A stretch of 64,000 bases of DNA from Botryococcus braunii (lineage: Eukaryota > Chlorophyta > Trebouxiophyceae), in NCBI GenBank assembly GCA_002005505.1, contig KV908400.1:275003-339002 (forward strand). Direction: 5' to 3'. Positions 23,798 to 33,570 of the stretch are shown here, in pieces. A program made the position numbers and the translations under genes. The first letter of the stretch is position 1. The number at the start of each line of letters is the position of its first letter. Under the pieces are notes generated by a model, which worked only from the letters and a program-made list of their open reading frames with translations, made no database searches and was not told the DNA's origin.

Positions 23798-24987
23798 GGA
23801 GCCTCGTAGTCGGACGGATGCCGACTCAAAGCGTCAGCCACCACATTGGACGTCCCTGGGGCATAGTCCATGCGAAAATTGAACCGCGAAAGGAACTCGG
23901 CCCACCTGGTTTGCCGTCTACTTAAAGTAGGCAAAGTGTCCAAGTAAGGGATAGCCTTGTGGTCCGTGACCACACGAAACTCAGGGGCCCCCTCCAGGTA
24001 GCACCTCCAGACTGTCAATGCATGCACCACAGCGAGAAGTTCTTGCTCCCTAGTAGGATAGTTAACCTCAGCGGGAGTCAAACGACGACTCTCGTAGGCA
24101 ACTGGGCGACCCTCCTGGTACAACACGGCCCCCAACCCTGCCAAAGACGCATCGCAATGGACCTCAAACGGCTTTGAGAAGTCAGGATACGCTAAGCAAG
24201 GTGCATGTGTCAAGGCATGTTTAATCTCGGTAAACGCCCGAACACACCCAGCACTCCATACCCAGGTCACACCTTGGCGTAGGAGTCTGTACAGTGGCGA
24301 TGCAAGTGCTGCAAAATTGCGAACAAACTTGCGAAAGTAAGTTGCCAGCCCCAGGAAAGACCGCAACTCGCCAACATTCTTCGGTGTGCTCCAATTAGCA
24401 ACTGAAGCCACCTTACGTGGGTCCACTTTAATCCCATCTGCTGAGACTAAATGGCCCAAGTACTCCAGCTCATCCTTGGCGAAAGAGCACTTCTTTAGGT
24501 TAGCATACAACTTATGCTGCCGCAACAGTTCAAGGACTTTGCGGAGATGCTCCCTATGCTCTTCAATGGACTTGCTGTAGATGAGGATGTCATCAAGGTA
24601 CACGAGCACAAACTTGTGCAGGTAAGGAGCAAAGATAGCAATCATGGCAGTTTGAAACGTGGCCGGGGCATTAGTCAGCCCAAATGGCAAAACCCGCCAC
24701 TCGAACAACCCCGCGGGTGTTCTGAAAGCTGTCTTTGGCATATCCTCATCTGTGATCCGGATCTGGTGATAGCCAGACGTGAGGTCAAGACTAGAGAACA
24801 CTGTAGAACCCTGCAGTTGATCAAGAGTTTCATCGATACGAGGCATCGGATACCTGTTCTTGACCGTCTGTCGATTCAAAGCTCGGTAATCAATGACCAT
24901 CCGGAGGATTCCATCCTTCTTTTGCACAAAAAGAATGGGCGCACCATAGGGTGATGTAGACGGCTGTATATACCCTTTGTCCAACAA
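23581..24987 (-). pseudogene. Reverse transcriptase and RNase H of chromovirus 2
   Basis: A 468-codon frame with the RT core: GAPILFVQKKDG, DLTSGYHQI, LPFGLTNAPATFQ and the catalytic YLDD (near 24587-24598), then RNase H (FEVHCDAS, TDHKAIPYL) and the tether-end motif NVVADALSR. A TGA at 25021-25023 separates it from the upstream protease frame. A frameshift between about 23640 and 23800 separates it from integrase. It copies element RNA into DNA inside the Gag particle. Confidence 0.9.
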
Positions 24988-25020
24988 TAGCTTTGTCTGG
25001 CGTAACGCCTCATCATACTC

Positions 25021-25986
25021 TCAGCGTGAAAGCCGGTACAACGGACGAGACGGTGGACGAGCATGTGGATCGCTCAAGGGTATAGTGTGTCTAACCCCTT
25101 GCCTCTCAGGCGGAAGGTGCGGGACATCTTCAGGGAAAACATCTTGGAATTCACTGAGTATGTCAACAACAGGAGAGTTGGGAGAAGGAATGGAGACATT
25201 CGGATCGGTAGATAGATCGGTTACAATTGCCAGAAAGGACTGGCAGCCCTTCCTGCTTAACCTTCTAGCCTGCACTGCAGACAAAACCAATCTAGGCACA
25301 TCCTCCACTTCTGAACCCTTCAAAGGCCTCTCCTCCTTAGGCGGGCAACGCAAAACGAACGGCTTGTTCTTTCTTGTATACCCCCTAACGGTGTCCTCTT
25401 CAAACATGAGATTTGCACGGAATGTCTTTAACCAGGGAGTCCCCAACAGCACATTCCAATCCATGGCAAAGTCTAGCACAAGACACGACACCTTAGCAAA
25501 CTGTACCCCCTGGATGACATTGTCTAAGACAGCACATCCGATGTGGTTTACAGTTCTCCCGTCAGCCAACTTAATGCTTAAAGAATCCCCCTTCGGCGGC
25601 ACAATCTCCAAGTGAAGGGCTTTAGCAAAGTCTGCACTGACCACATTGCAAGAAGCTCCCGAGTCCAGCATCGCCGTGGCCTTGCTCCCCTGCACCTCGG
25701 CAGGAAACACCAAGCTGTGACACGGCTTCTTGACAAGCAAATGCATGAATAGACGTCAAACATGCAAGGCTTACATCGCCAAGCGAAGGCCCACACCTTC
25801 AAGCATAAGAAGGTCCCGTGCCCGGGCTTGTCTTCTTGCCAGAAGACCCCTTCTTGGCCTCTTGCCGGGGCAGTCGAATACAAAGTGGTCTGGGTTGCAT
25901 CTGAAGCAAACTCCCCGAGCCAGCTTGCATGTTGCCTCCCGCATGTCCAGGCTTAGGCCATGCTTCTTTTGAAGCTTGGCCAAGTG
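25021..25986 (-). pseudogene. Zinc knuckle and aspartic protease of chromovirus 2
   Basis: The protease frame (25021-25746) contains AMLDSGASCNVVS and the downstream VLLGTPWL. It also covers the start of RT up to LYRLSR before the TGA. In another frame just upstream (25771-25983) a nucleocapsid-type knuckle CFRCNPDHFVFDC is seen, one residue shorter than the usual CX2CX4HX4C, and a frameshift separates it from the protease. Confidence 0.75.
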
Positions 25987-27034
25987 CCGTATGCCTCCTG
26001 TAGGAGGTGGTTGCTGGCAGGATGCTTTGTCCCCCGGTCCCGAGGAATTTCCCCTTCCTCGCGTTCAGCCACCTTCTCCTTTTCCTTGGAGACACCTGAG
26101 CACATCGCCTACAAAGATTCAGCATATGTGGTAGCTTCACCACCCCCGCCACATCGCTCATTGCACGCCACACCGGCAACTTGCATAGTGAGGTGAAGCA
26201 GAGCGGGTTTCAGACTAGCCCAAGAGGACAAATCTTTCATGAGGCAATGATGGAAGCCAAACCCCCACGTAAAGCTCAACCACATTTATGGCAGCTCCCA
26301 AAGCCCCATAAATGCACAAAATCTTAATTGAAGAACCCGATTGCCGTGGAACCCCGAACCAAATCGACCATCCACGCAAAGTTTGTGTTCAATCAACAAG
26401 ATGCCACAAATCCAGCCGAGCACTAAACAGCCTTTCAAAAGAGAAAGCTTTTCAGTTCCATGCTACTCGGTGTCAATCAACAAAGCAAGACCGCGTCATA
26501 TCCGTGTAATATCCGTGTAGGATCGGCATCCGGAAAAGTTGACACTTTACCACCGAAATCCCAACGATATGCTCGAAACACCAAAGTTTCATCAAGGCAA
26601 TGCAAGTTGATAACATTTGCAAAGGGTTAGCAACCCAAAGTACACCAAATGAGGGGAAGCGTACACTCACTATCGTGAAGTGCCATCTTCCTCCCCCACC
26701 GTCCCCACGGAGACGACGGAGCCAAACGCCATTAGAAAGATTACAGAAAAAATCCGTACTTTCTGGCTTGGATCCACACACCAAGCGCGGCGTCGACCCT
26801 CGCAGGCCACAACCATCCCCGTCATCGGAACTTATATGGGTGCGAAGAATGGATTCTCCCAACCAAAGTCCATGAACTAGATACCAAGATGTTGTTGATC
26901 CTTCGATCTAGTGGGAAACAACCCAAATAGAACGACAGGCAACAACGAAGACACACTGAAGCATCGACACCATCCGCAAGACACACTTAAGCGTCAAACA
27001 GGATCAACAACCAACATCGCAAATCCACCGACTT
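25987..27034 (-). other. Leader region of chromovirus 2 without recognisable gag
   Basis: About 1 kb where the Gag capsid should be. It has only short frames with no Gag motif, apart from a basic tail close to the knuckle. The capsid region was probably deleted or replaced. Confidence 0.5.
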
Positions 27035-27049
27035 GGATATGGGCCACCA
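27035..27049 (-). promoter_or_regulatory. Primer-binding site of chromovirus 2
   Basis: On the minus strand TGGTGGCCCATATCC begins three bases after the 5' LTR. It starts with TGG as expected for the complement of a tRNA 3' end, but it is not the usual initiator Met site, and the tRNA cannot be named here. Confidence 0.5.
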
Positions 27050-27052
27050 AAA

Positions 27053-27217
27053 TGTAATATTCTTGGAAAGGATGGCCCTGCACCGACGAAAGTGCTAGTA
27101 TGGTCCGAGCACCATACCATATATAGTGCGAGCCTATGAGGCTACACCCAGTACCAATGTACCGCCCGGCACGTGCGGGGCCGATCCCCGGCACCGTCTG
27201 CCTACCGGCGCGCTACA
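27053..27217 (-). repeat. LTR of chromovirus 2 (5' LTR on minus strand)
   Basis: 165 bp, the partner of 21600-21764. The plus-strand open frame through this LTR into 27218 is a by-product of the insertion. Confidence 0.95.
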
Positions 27218-30200
27218 AGGAGCTTGCCCTTCCCACTGCTTCTTTAAGTTCACATGTTGCTATTCGTGTTACTGATGGTAGGACCTCTATAGTAGAGAGT
27301 AGTGTGGCAATTGACCTGACTGTGGGGTCTCTGGATTTTGGAGTCACCTGTCTCCCCACAGAGTTGGCATGCTATGACCTTGTTTTAGGGAAACCTTGGT
27401 TGACTGTGTTTAATCCGGTTGTAAATTGGAAGCTAAATGCAGTGTCATTGATTCATTCTGCTAGGACACATGTACTTGTGGGCTGCCAAAGGTCAGGTGT
27501 ACCTGAGTATGTGATCTCCTCCATAGAAGTGGAAGAGTTGGTCCAGTTGGGTGATCCAATGTATCTGATTCAGCTTAATGCAGTGACCGAACCCACCTTA
27601 AATACTAATACATATATAGTGCCAGAGTTGGAGCAGCTTCTGCAGGAATTTAAAGATGTCCTTTCAGGACTGCCTCAGGGCCTGCCTCCCTCTCGTGCTG
27701 GAGACCACTATATTAGATTGGAGCCGGGCGCAGTTCCTCCAGCCTCCCGCATTTATCCACTGTCCGGAGCCCAGCTTGCTGAGCTTCGTGCACAGTTGCA
27801 GGAGCTCCTAGAGAGGGGCTTCATCCGCCCATCGACTTCCCCTTTTGGTGCACCTATCCTGTTCGTCCCGAAGAAGGATGGTGGTTGGCGTTTGTGTATT
27901 GACTATAGAGCCTTGAACAGGGTTACAGTGAGAAATCAACACCCTTTACCTAGGATTGATGAAATGTTTGAGCAGTTGCATGGAAGTTGTGTGTTTTCTA
28001 AGCTTGACCTTGCCTCTGGCTACCACCAGATTCGTATGCATGAGGATAGCATAGAAAAGACTGCTTTTAAAACCCGTTATGGTCATTATGAGTTCACTGT
28101 TATGCCTTTTGGGTTAACTAATGCTCCTGCCACTTTTCAATCGGTTATGAATACTATCCTGGCTCCCTTTCTGGATAGGTTTGTGTTGGTTTACCTGGAT
28201 GACATCCTGATATATTCTAAGTCTGTTGAAGAACACATGGAGCACTTACGTATTATCCTGTTAGTGCTTAGGGAACATAAATTCTATTGTAAAAGATCTA
28301 AATGTGAGTTTGTTTCTAAGCAGGTGGAATACTTGGGACACTTGTTGACACCCCAAGGGATTATGGTGGATCCGAGGAAGGTTGCAGCCATCCGGGACTG
28401 GCCCACTCCCTTGAATGTGTCACAGTTGAGAGGTTTCTTAGGCTTGACTCAATACTATGACACATTTATGGATCATTTTGCACATGTTGCTTATCCTCTT
28501 ACTGAGTTGCTCAAAAAGGATGTGCCATGGACTTGGGAGGGACCCCAAGCCCAAGCCTTCATTGCATTGAAGGATCTTGTGTCCTCTCCTCCATGTTTGT
28601 TAATGCCAGACTTAGACAAACCTTTTGTTGTGCATGTAGATGCCTCAGGCTTTGCTGTGGGTGCTGTTTTGCAGCAGGATCAAGGCCAGGGACTGCAGCC
28701 CGTCGCCTTCGAGTCCAGGAAACTCCAGCCCCCTGAGAGGAAGTTGGCCCCGTATGACAGAGAATTATTGGCTCTTGTTCATGCTTTTCTTAAATGGAAA
28801 CATTTATTGCTGGGTGCCAAGTTTACTGTACACACTGATCAGCAGGCTTTAAAGTACTTACTGACTGCTCCTGTTAGGACTAGTAGGCAGGAACGTTGGC
28901 TCACTGAGATTATGAGGTTTATGCCTGATATAAAGTATGTTAAAGGCACTGATAATGTGGTCGCAGATGCTTTGTCTAGGCGTGTTGACCTTGCAGTGAT
29001 GCATGTCTCCTCTGTTGCTGTCTCTTCTCTCCTACAAGAGATTGCCTTGCTTTGTGTTTCTGATCCCACAGTTGCTACACTTGTGGATGAAGGTGTTTTG
29101 GTATTGAGGGACTCTGTACCTTATTCTGTGCAGTCAGGGAAGGTCTATGTACCTGATGCATTGAGAGAGAAGGTGCTGAGAGAGTGCCATACCACACCCT
29201 TTTCTGGCCATCTTGGTATTAACAAGATGTATGAGCTAGTGTGCAGGGAGTTTTGGTGGCCACGTCTCAGCTCATCAGTCAGGGACTTTTGCAGGTCTTG
29301 TGACACCTGCCAGCGCACTAAAGGGACTGGAGCCGTACCTTATGGTTTGCTTCAGCCACTGCCCATTCCAGATGGACCTTGGCAGAGCGTTTCCCTTGAT
29401 TTAGTGACTGATTTACCTGTCTGTTGTGGGTTTGACTCTATTGTGGTATTTGTGGATGGGTTTTCTAAGTTGTGTGTCTTGGCTGCATGCACTAAAACCA
29501 TCACTGCACCTCAACTTGCACAAATGTTTGTTGACAGGGTCTTTGTGAGATTTGGAATGCCTACCTCCATTGTGAGTGATAGAGATCCGAGGTTCACTAG
29601 CCATTTTTGGAAGGCCTTTGTTAAATTATTGGGTACTGAGATTGCTATGTCTACTGCTTACCACCCTCAGACAGACGGGCAGACAGAGAGAATGAATCGG
29701 ACCATGGAAGACATGTTAAGAGGGTTTGTGGGGCCGAGACAGGATGACTGGTGCAAGTATTTAAGCATGGTGGAGTTTGCTTACAATAACTCTCTCCAGG
29801 CTTCCACACTGCAGACACCCTTCTTCCTGAATCACGGGCGCCATCCCCTTACTCCCTTGTCTTCTGCTGTTCCTTCACGTTCTGCAAATCCTGCTGTGTC
29901 TGAGTGGGTTGAGGGGCTGCAGACTGCCTTGAAAAGTGCCAAGTCTAACCTTGCCTCTGCACAGCAACGGCAGAAGTCTTATGCAGATAGAAAGAGACGA
30001 GACCACCCTTTCAAGGTGGGGGACCAGGTGTTGCTGGCTGCAAGGAAGAACCAGCTTTCACCTGGGCTCTCGTCAAAACTATCAGCTAAGTATTTTGGGC
30101 CCTTTACTATTGCTGCAGCAGTTGGTACTCGTGCTTTTAGACTTATCTTGCCTGAGACTGTGAACATTCATCATGTGTTTCATGTTTCCCAGCTGAAGCC

Positions 30201-30432
30201 TTATGTGTCTTCATCTTCATCAGTGACCGTTACTTCACCTCCTCCTTTGTATGCAGATAAGCGTGGCAGCGTTTATGAAGTTGAGGCCATCATTGCTAAA
30301 AAGAGAGTTGGAAAGTCTTGGCGGTACTTGGTCAAATGGATGGGCTATGATGAGACTTAGAACACTTGGGAGCCCCTTGCCCATGTTCGCCACTTGGCAG
30401 ACGACGTGGCAGCTGCCCCATTCCTTTCTTAA
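27218..30432 (+). pseudogene. Pol of chromovirus 1 (protease end, RT, RNase H, integrase, chromodomain)
   Basis: One frame of about 1,050 codons. In order: the protease second half (CYDLVLGKPWL), RT (GAPILFVPKKDGG, DLASGYHQI, MPFGLTNAPATFQ, YLDD near 28192-28203), RNase H (VVHVDASG, HTDQQALKYL), integrase HHCC (HTTPFSGHLG ... CDTCQ) and DDE core (SLDLVTDLP, VSDRDPRF, HPQTDGQTERMN), GPY/F (KYFGPFTIA) and a C-terminal chromodomain (RYLVKWMGYDE). A TAG at 30358-30360 cuts the chromodomain just before NTWEPLAHVRHL; the next stop is a TAA near 30430. Everything else is intact, so enzyme activity may have been lost only recently. The upstream protease half is at 20907-21599. Confidence 0.9.
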
Positions 30433-31172
30433 GTCCCACTTGCGGGCATCCCTTGTTGAGCCACTTGCGGCCTTAAGACTTTTCAAGCCATTTGCGGCTG
30501 ATGACCCTTGGACTTCGCCAGCCAGCTTGGATCTGGGAGGGAGGGAGGGTGGAAGGGTCTGGGAGGGAGAGGGATCATGAATTGGGTTGCATGCATGTCT
30601 CTTATTTATATGCTTTGCATGGGTTATGTTTCCTTGACCCACGGCTCCATTTTGTGATGCACTTGCTGTGGCAGTGTAGCTGCAAATTGTAGTTCCGTGT
30701 CTGCATGACTTGCTTTAGTATCTTGCCCATGAGATACACTATGTGGTAGTTAGCTGTGTATGGCTTGCTGCTCTAGACAATATGCCTTATGCCTGTGCTG
30801 GAAAGCCACCTCAAGCGAAGGTTACACTGCAGTGCAGGGTAACTGGACCTAAGGTTTGGACAAGTGCTAGTCTAATGACTCAACCTAATTGTTTCATCAC
30901 TGGTGTGAGTGCTGTCTAGAGAGTTCGTCCCCTAAGTTAGAGGATCCGCTTTGCAGACGATAGTCCTTAGAATGTTAAGGTATTCGAGCATTGAGCAGAT
31001 GAGTCCCTCGTCTGTGTCGTGCTAACTTGCTTTGTGGACTTCATCCTCTGACTTGCTGATTTGGTAACTATAGGAGGTGTGCTTATCTATAGTTACAGTA
31101 AGCAGGGTTCGTGATACCCCTGTCTTACGTTTGTGGCCCCATTGCCATAAACACCATCTCATAGCTTATGCC
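30433..31172 (+). other. Untranslated 3' region of chromovirus 1
   Basis: About 740 bp between pol and the polypurine tract. No frame or domain is recognisable, and no additional gene was seen. Confidence 0.7.
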
Positions 31173-31183
31173 AAGGGGGAGGG
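31173..31183 (+). promoter_or_regulatory. Polypurine tract of chromovirus 1
   Basis: AAGGGGGAGGG lies two bases before the right LTR, at the normal place for priming plus-strand DNA. Confidence 0.8.
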
Positions 31184-31185
31184 CA

Positions 31186-31446
31186 TGTAGCATTTCCTAG
31201 GGTATAATGCTCTAGTATGGTCCTTGGCATTGCTCTATGACTTGCCATGTGATCTAGATTCACGGTACAACCTCGCTCAGGTAGTCGCTCGGTTGCCCGA
31301 CTATACGTCCGTGGCAGTACGGTGTACATCCGACCCTGGATGGGATTAAGGGCGAGCCTGTGAATCAATCATGTAACACTCTTTCCGTCCACACCACGAA
31401 CTGTCTCACTGTCTCATCCAAATCTCTTCCGCTCAGTTATGCTACA
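31186..31446 (+). repeat. Right LTR of chromovirus 1 (261 bp)
   Basis: Same length and, as far as I can read, same sequence as 19972-20232. It is followed by the TGGCA target duplication at 31447-31451. Confidence 0.95.
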
Positions 31447-32070
31447 TGGCATATCTAAGTCCCCCACTATCTTACCAGTGCAGATTGATAACTTTGTCTC
31501 TGCCGCCAGCTTCACCATAAGCTTCCCCCCACGATTTTGGCCCATATGTGTCCCTTGCCCCGGTGCTGTAGATGATGAGGCATATTCCACATGGCCATTA
31601 AAGTCCCCTCCCATGAAAATATGACTAACATCCCCCTCTAATTCATTAATCTTTCCAGACAACTCCCCAAACCTCCAATCAAGGTCATTCGTGCTTAACA
31701 ATGGAGATCCTATTGGCGGTATGTATATATTCCCAATATGAATACAAGGATGTATATCCCCCCGAAACCGTAAACGCACCCATAGCGACGACGATGTATG
31801 TGAGCAAAACTGGGCAGCAACCAATTTAGTTTCTTTAATAGCAATAATAAGTCCGTAACCCCTTTTATTAGATGATAACTCTAAAGGCGTGGTACAGATT
31901 TTAAACCCTGGCCATAGATTAGGGTCCACATGAATACATCTTGTTTCTTGCAATAAAATTATATCAAATTGTTGAAAAAACCTATCTAATGAATGTAACA
32001 AAATCTTGGAGTCTGACAAACCGTTGATGTTCCATGATAATATGGATAAATTGACTTGGCCAACATTTTC
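31447..32070 (-). pseudogene. LINE ORF2 N-terminal endonuclease half
   Basis: An AP-endonuclease domain of L1 type: SILSWNINGL at the very start, LLQETR, and GGDFNGH, interrupted by the gypsy target site. The remaining motifs are at 19439-19971. The frame follows ORF1 directly after its TAG, and its first ATG lies only near FMGGDFNGH, after the essential N-terminal motifs. Translation therefore seems to need stop-codon readthrough or restart at a non-ATG codon. Confidence 0.85.
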
Positions 32071-32931
32071 CTAGGCGATGTTCATGTGGGCAGACGAGGA
32101 CGTGCTTGCTTGTTGCCCAGGGATCACCTTGATGGGTTGTCCCTGTCCTTTGACTTTGAAAAGATTGTCCCCTCTCCAAAACGTTGTCCATCCTTCATTT
32201 CTGAGTGCCAATGCATTGGGCAGCAACACTGCCCTCCCCGCTCGTTGTTTCGTGGTCAAGTCGTCGTCCATGGTAATCTTGAAGTTCTGCCGCAATACTT
32301 TCGACTTCTTGAATGCGGCATGCTTATCTGCAATACTGACAAAACGTATTAGAACCGGTCGTGGACGCTTCGCCTTCGGGTCAAACTTCCCCAACCTCCG
32401 AGTCTCCTCTATGCGTACAGCTCCAAACAGGTGCTTAACTTCAGTTAATTGCGCCTCCCCGATGCTCTCCTCCACTCCAAAAAGGAGGGCGTTTGGAGAC
32501 TTGATGGTTTTCTCCAGAGCATCGTTTTGGGATTCCAGCGCTGCCACCTTGTTGAAGAGTAATTCATCCCTCGCTCTCATGGTTTCCTCAACTGTAGCTT
32601 GATTAGAAGCTATTTGTGCGTCAATTATCGGTTGAACTGCCTCCAAAACATTCTTGGTGATAGTTGGTGTAGCGGCTGTGATTAGATCATCTCGATGCTC
32701 GGCCATGAAGTTCGCGCATTCTGTCCGAACCATTGCAGGAAGTTGCGCCAAGGTATTATTGATATTGTTTATTGCCTCCATAAGATCCTTTAATGTTAAT
32801 TCTTCCCCCATCTGTGGTGGCCCTTGTGGCGACCGTTCGACACGGATCCTCTTTGTCCCGGCCTCAATAACTTCTGAGGCAATAGCAGGGCCCTTAGGGC
32901 TACTAAACATAGACGTGATAATAGAAGACAT
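32071..32931 (-). CDS. LINE ORF1 protein (286 aa)
   Basis: Starts ATG at 32931 (MSSIITSMFSS) and ends in TAG at 32071. A region predicted by eye to be helical/coiled-coil (about residues 45-140, Leu/Ala/Glu-rich, ending VAALESQNDALEK) is followed by an RRM-like part and a C-terminal domain with RRLGKFDPKAKRPRPVLIRF and KKSKVLRQNFKI, the basic pattern of L1 ORF1 nucleic-acid-binding proteins. The family trimerises and coats LINE RNA. The frame is complete, unlike ORF2. ORF2 is in the same frame immediately downstream. Confidence 0.8.
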   Translation of the reverse strand: MSSIITSMFSSPKGPAIASEVIEAGTKRIRVERSPQGPPQMGEELTLKDLMEAINNINNTLAQLPAMVRTECANFMAEHRDDLITAATPTITKNVLEAVQPIIDAQIASNQATVEETMRARDELLFNKVAALESQNDALEKTIKSPNALLFGVEESIGEAQLTEVKHLFGAVRIEETRRLGKFDPKAKRPRPVLIRFVSIADKHAAFKKSKVLRQNFKITMDDDLTTKQRAGRAVLLPNALALRNEGWTTFWRGDNLFKVKGQGQPIKVIPGQQASTSSSAHMNIA

Positions 32932-32999
32932 TGCAAGAATTGAATGAAGAAATATGGGAAATCGGGGAAATCGGGAGATTTCCGAAGGTGAGTGTCTAC

Positions 33000-33189
33000 A
33001 GGACGGAAGGTGAGGTTCCTACAGGACGGAAGGAAGGAATATTACATCCAGCTAGGACGGAAGGAAGAAAGGACGCTTAAGGAAGTAAGGAAGGAACCGT
33101 ACTTTGAATATTACATCCAGGAGCAGCCACGGCCGATGAAGTGGACGGCAATACAATGAATGACCCACGTCAAGCCAACTAAGGTCGCA
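33000..33189. other. Copy B sequence resuming right of the LINE
   Basis: Matches copy A from about 5776 on (GGTTCCTACAGGACG, then GGAAGGAATATTACATCCAG). Short GGACGGAAGG repeats are expanded relative to copy A. No gene. Confidence 0.6.
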
Positions 33190-33570
33190 CAGCACCTGGG
33201 AGAGTTAGAAAGCTGTCAAGTGCTCTAGTCACATATTCAGCAACCCCTTAAACGCATCCTTGCCACATAAAATTTTGTAAAAATCGACTCCGTTTGTTGA
33301 AAGAGATGAATAAATTGCTGCCGTACATGTTGTACATCTGGGCACGTGAACAAAAAGATTAAGCTCCTTACCAACGAGCTCTAAGTAGCACCTCTTGCAA
33401 TTCCTCTGGTCTCCAGGGATGCCTTGTTGTCTTCCTTTATCAATAGGAAGGTCATGGCACCCTAATCAAATTTGCATAAAGGTCCTATCAATGTACTAAC
33501 AGGAAGGTGGAGTTTGAGCGCACTCTTACGCCGAGGCACATGAGGTGGACGAGCGAACCACCTCTGGACT
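33190..33570 (-). pseudogene. Older degenerate LINE ORF2 C-terminus (copy B)
   Basis: Counterpart of the 5780-6300 part of copy A; the upstream 1.17 kb of copy A (6308-7478) is absent. Minus-strand fragments of the same LINE C-terminal frame can be followed, but with several frameshifts and without a readable zinc knuckle. Confidence 0.4.

Larger units (their letters stand above)
21600..27217 (-). mobile_element. Ty3/gypsy chromovirus 2 (nested), 5,618 bp
   Basis: 165-bp LTRs at each end read as identical, the target duplication is AGGAG, and the coding direction is minus. Domain order on the minus strand is zinc knuckle, protease, RT, RNase H, integrase HHCC and DDE, GPY/F, chromodomain. 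The gag capsid region is not recognisable, and pol is cut by a TGA, two frameshifts or more, and three TAG stops. Identical LTRs together with a broken pol suggest that a defective copy was mobilised by proteins supplied elsewhere. Confidence 0.93.
19972..31446 (+). mobile_element. Ty3/gypsy chromovirus 1 (outer), 11,475 bp including nested element
   Basis: Bounded by 261-bp LTRs that read as identical, each TGTAGCAT...ATGCTACA, with the TGGCA target duplication. It has a primer-binding site next to the left LTR and a polypurine tract next to the right LTR. Coding parts: gag N-terminus (20303-20860), protease start (20907-21599), and, after the nested element, the rest of protease, RT, RNase H, integrase and chromodomain (27218-30432). 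Without the nested element it is about 5.9 kb. The gag core and zinc knuckle are missing. Confidence 0.93.
17013..32990 (-). mobile_element. L1-type LINE, interrupted by nested gypsy elements
   Basis: Read on the minus strand it has a short 5' UTR (about 32932-32990), ORF1 (32071-32931), ORF2 in the same frame after one TAG, and a 3' UTR of about 150 bp (17013-17165). The LINE itself is about 4.5 kb once the gypsy insertion 19972-31446 plus one copy of its 5-bp target duplication are removed. The insertion cuts the endonuclease domain. A 29-bp putative target duplication is discussed at 16738. ORF2 also has a TAA at 19439-19441 and a frameshift near 17890, so the copy is dead even without the gypsy insertion. 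Confidence 0.85.

Noticed and set aside
27136..27217. ATG at 27136 as the start of chromovirus 1 pol.
   Set aside because: 27136-27217 belongs to the LTR of the nested element; the frame through it is accidental. The pol part of element 1 starts at 27218.
19439..32073. Possible non-standard genetic code (TAG/TAA read as Gln), because stops in the LINE, both gypsy elements and lectin copy A often fall where Gln would fit, and copy B has CAG where copy A has TAG.
   Set aside because: The copia polyprotein of more than 1,740 codons, the 1,050-codon gypsy pol and LINE ORF1 use CAA/CAG for Gln and contain no internal TAG or TAA. One stop (22931) sits at a position that is normally Trp. Decay by C-to-T or G-to-A change explains the data.
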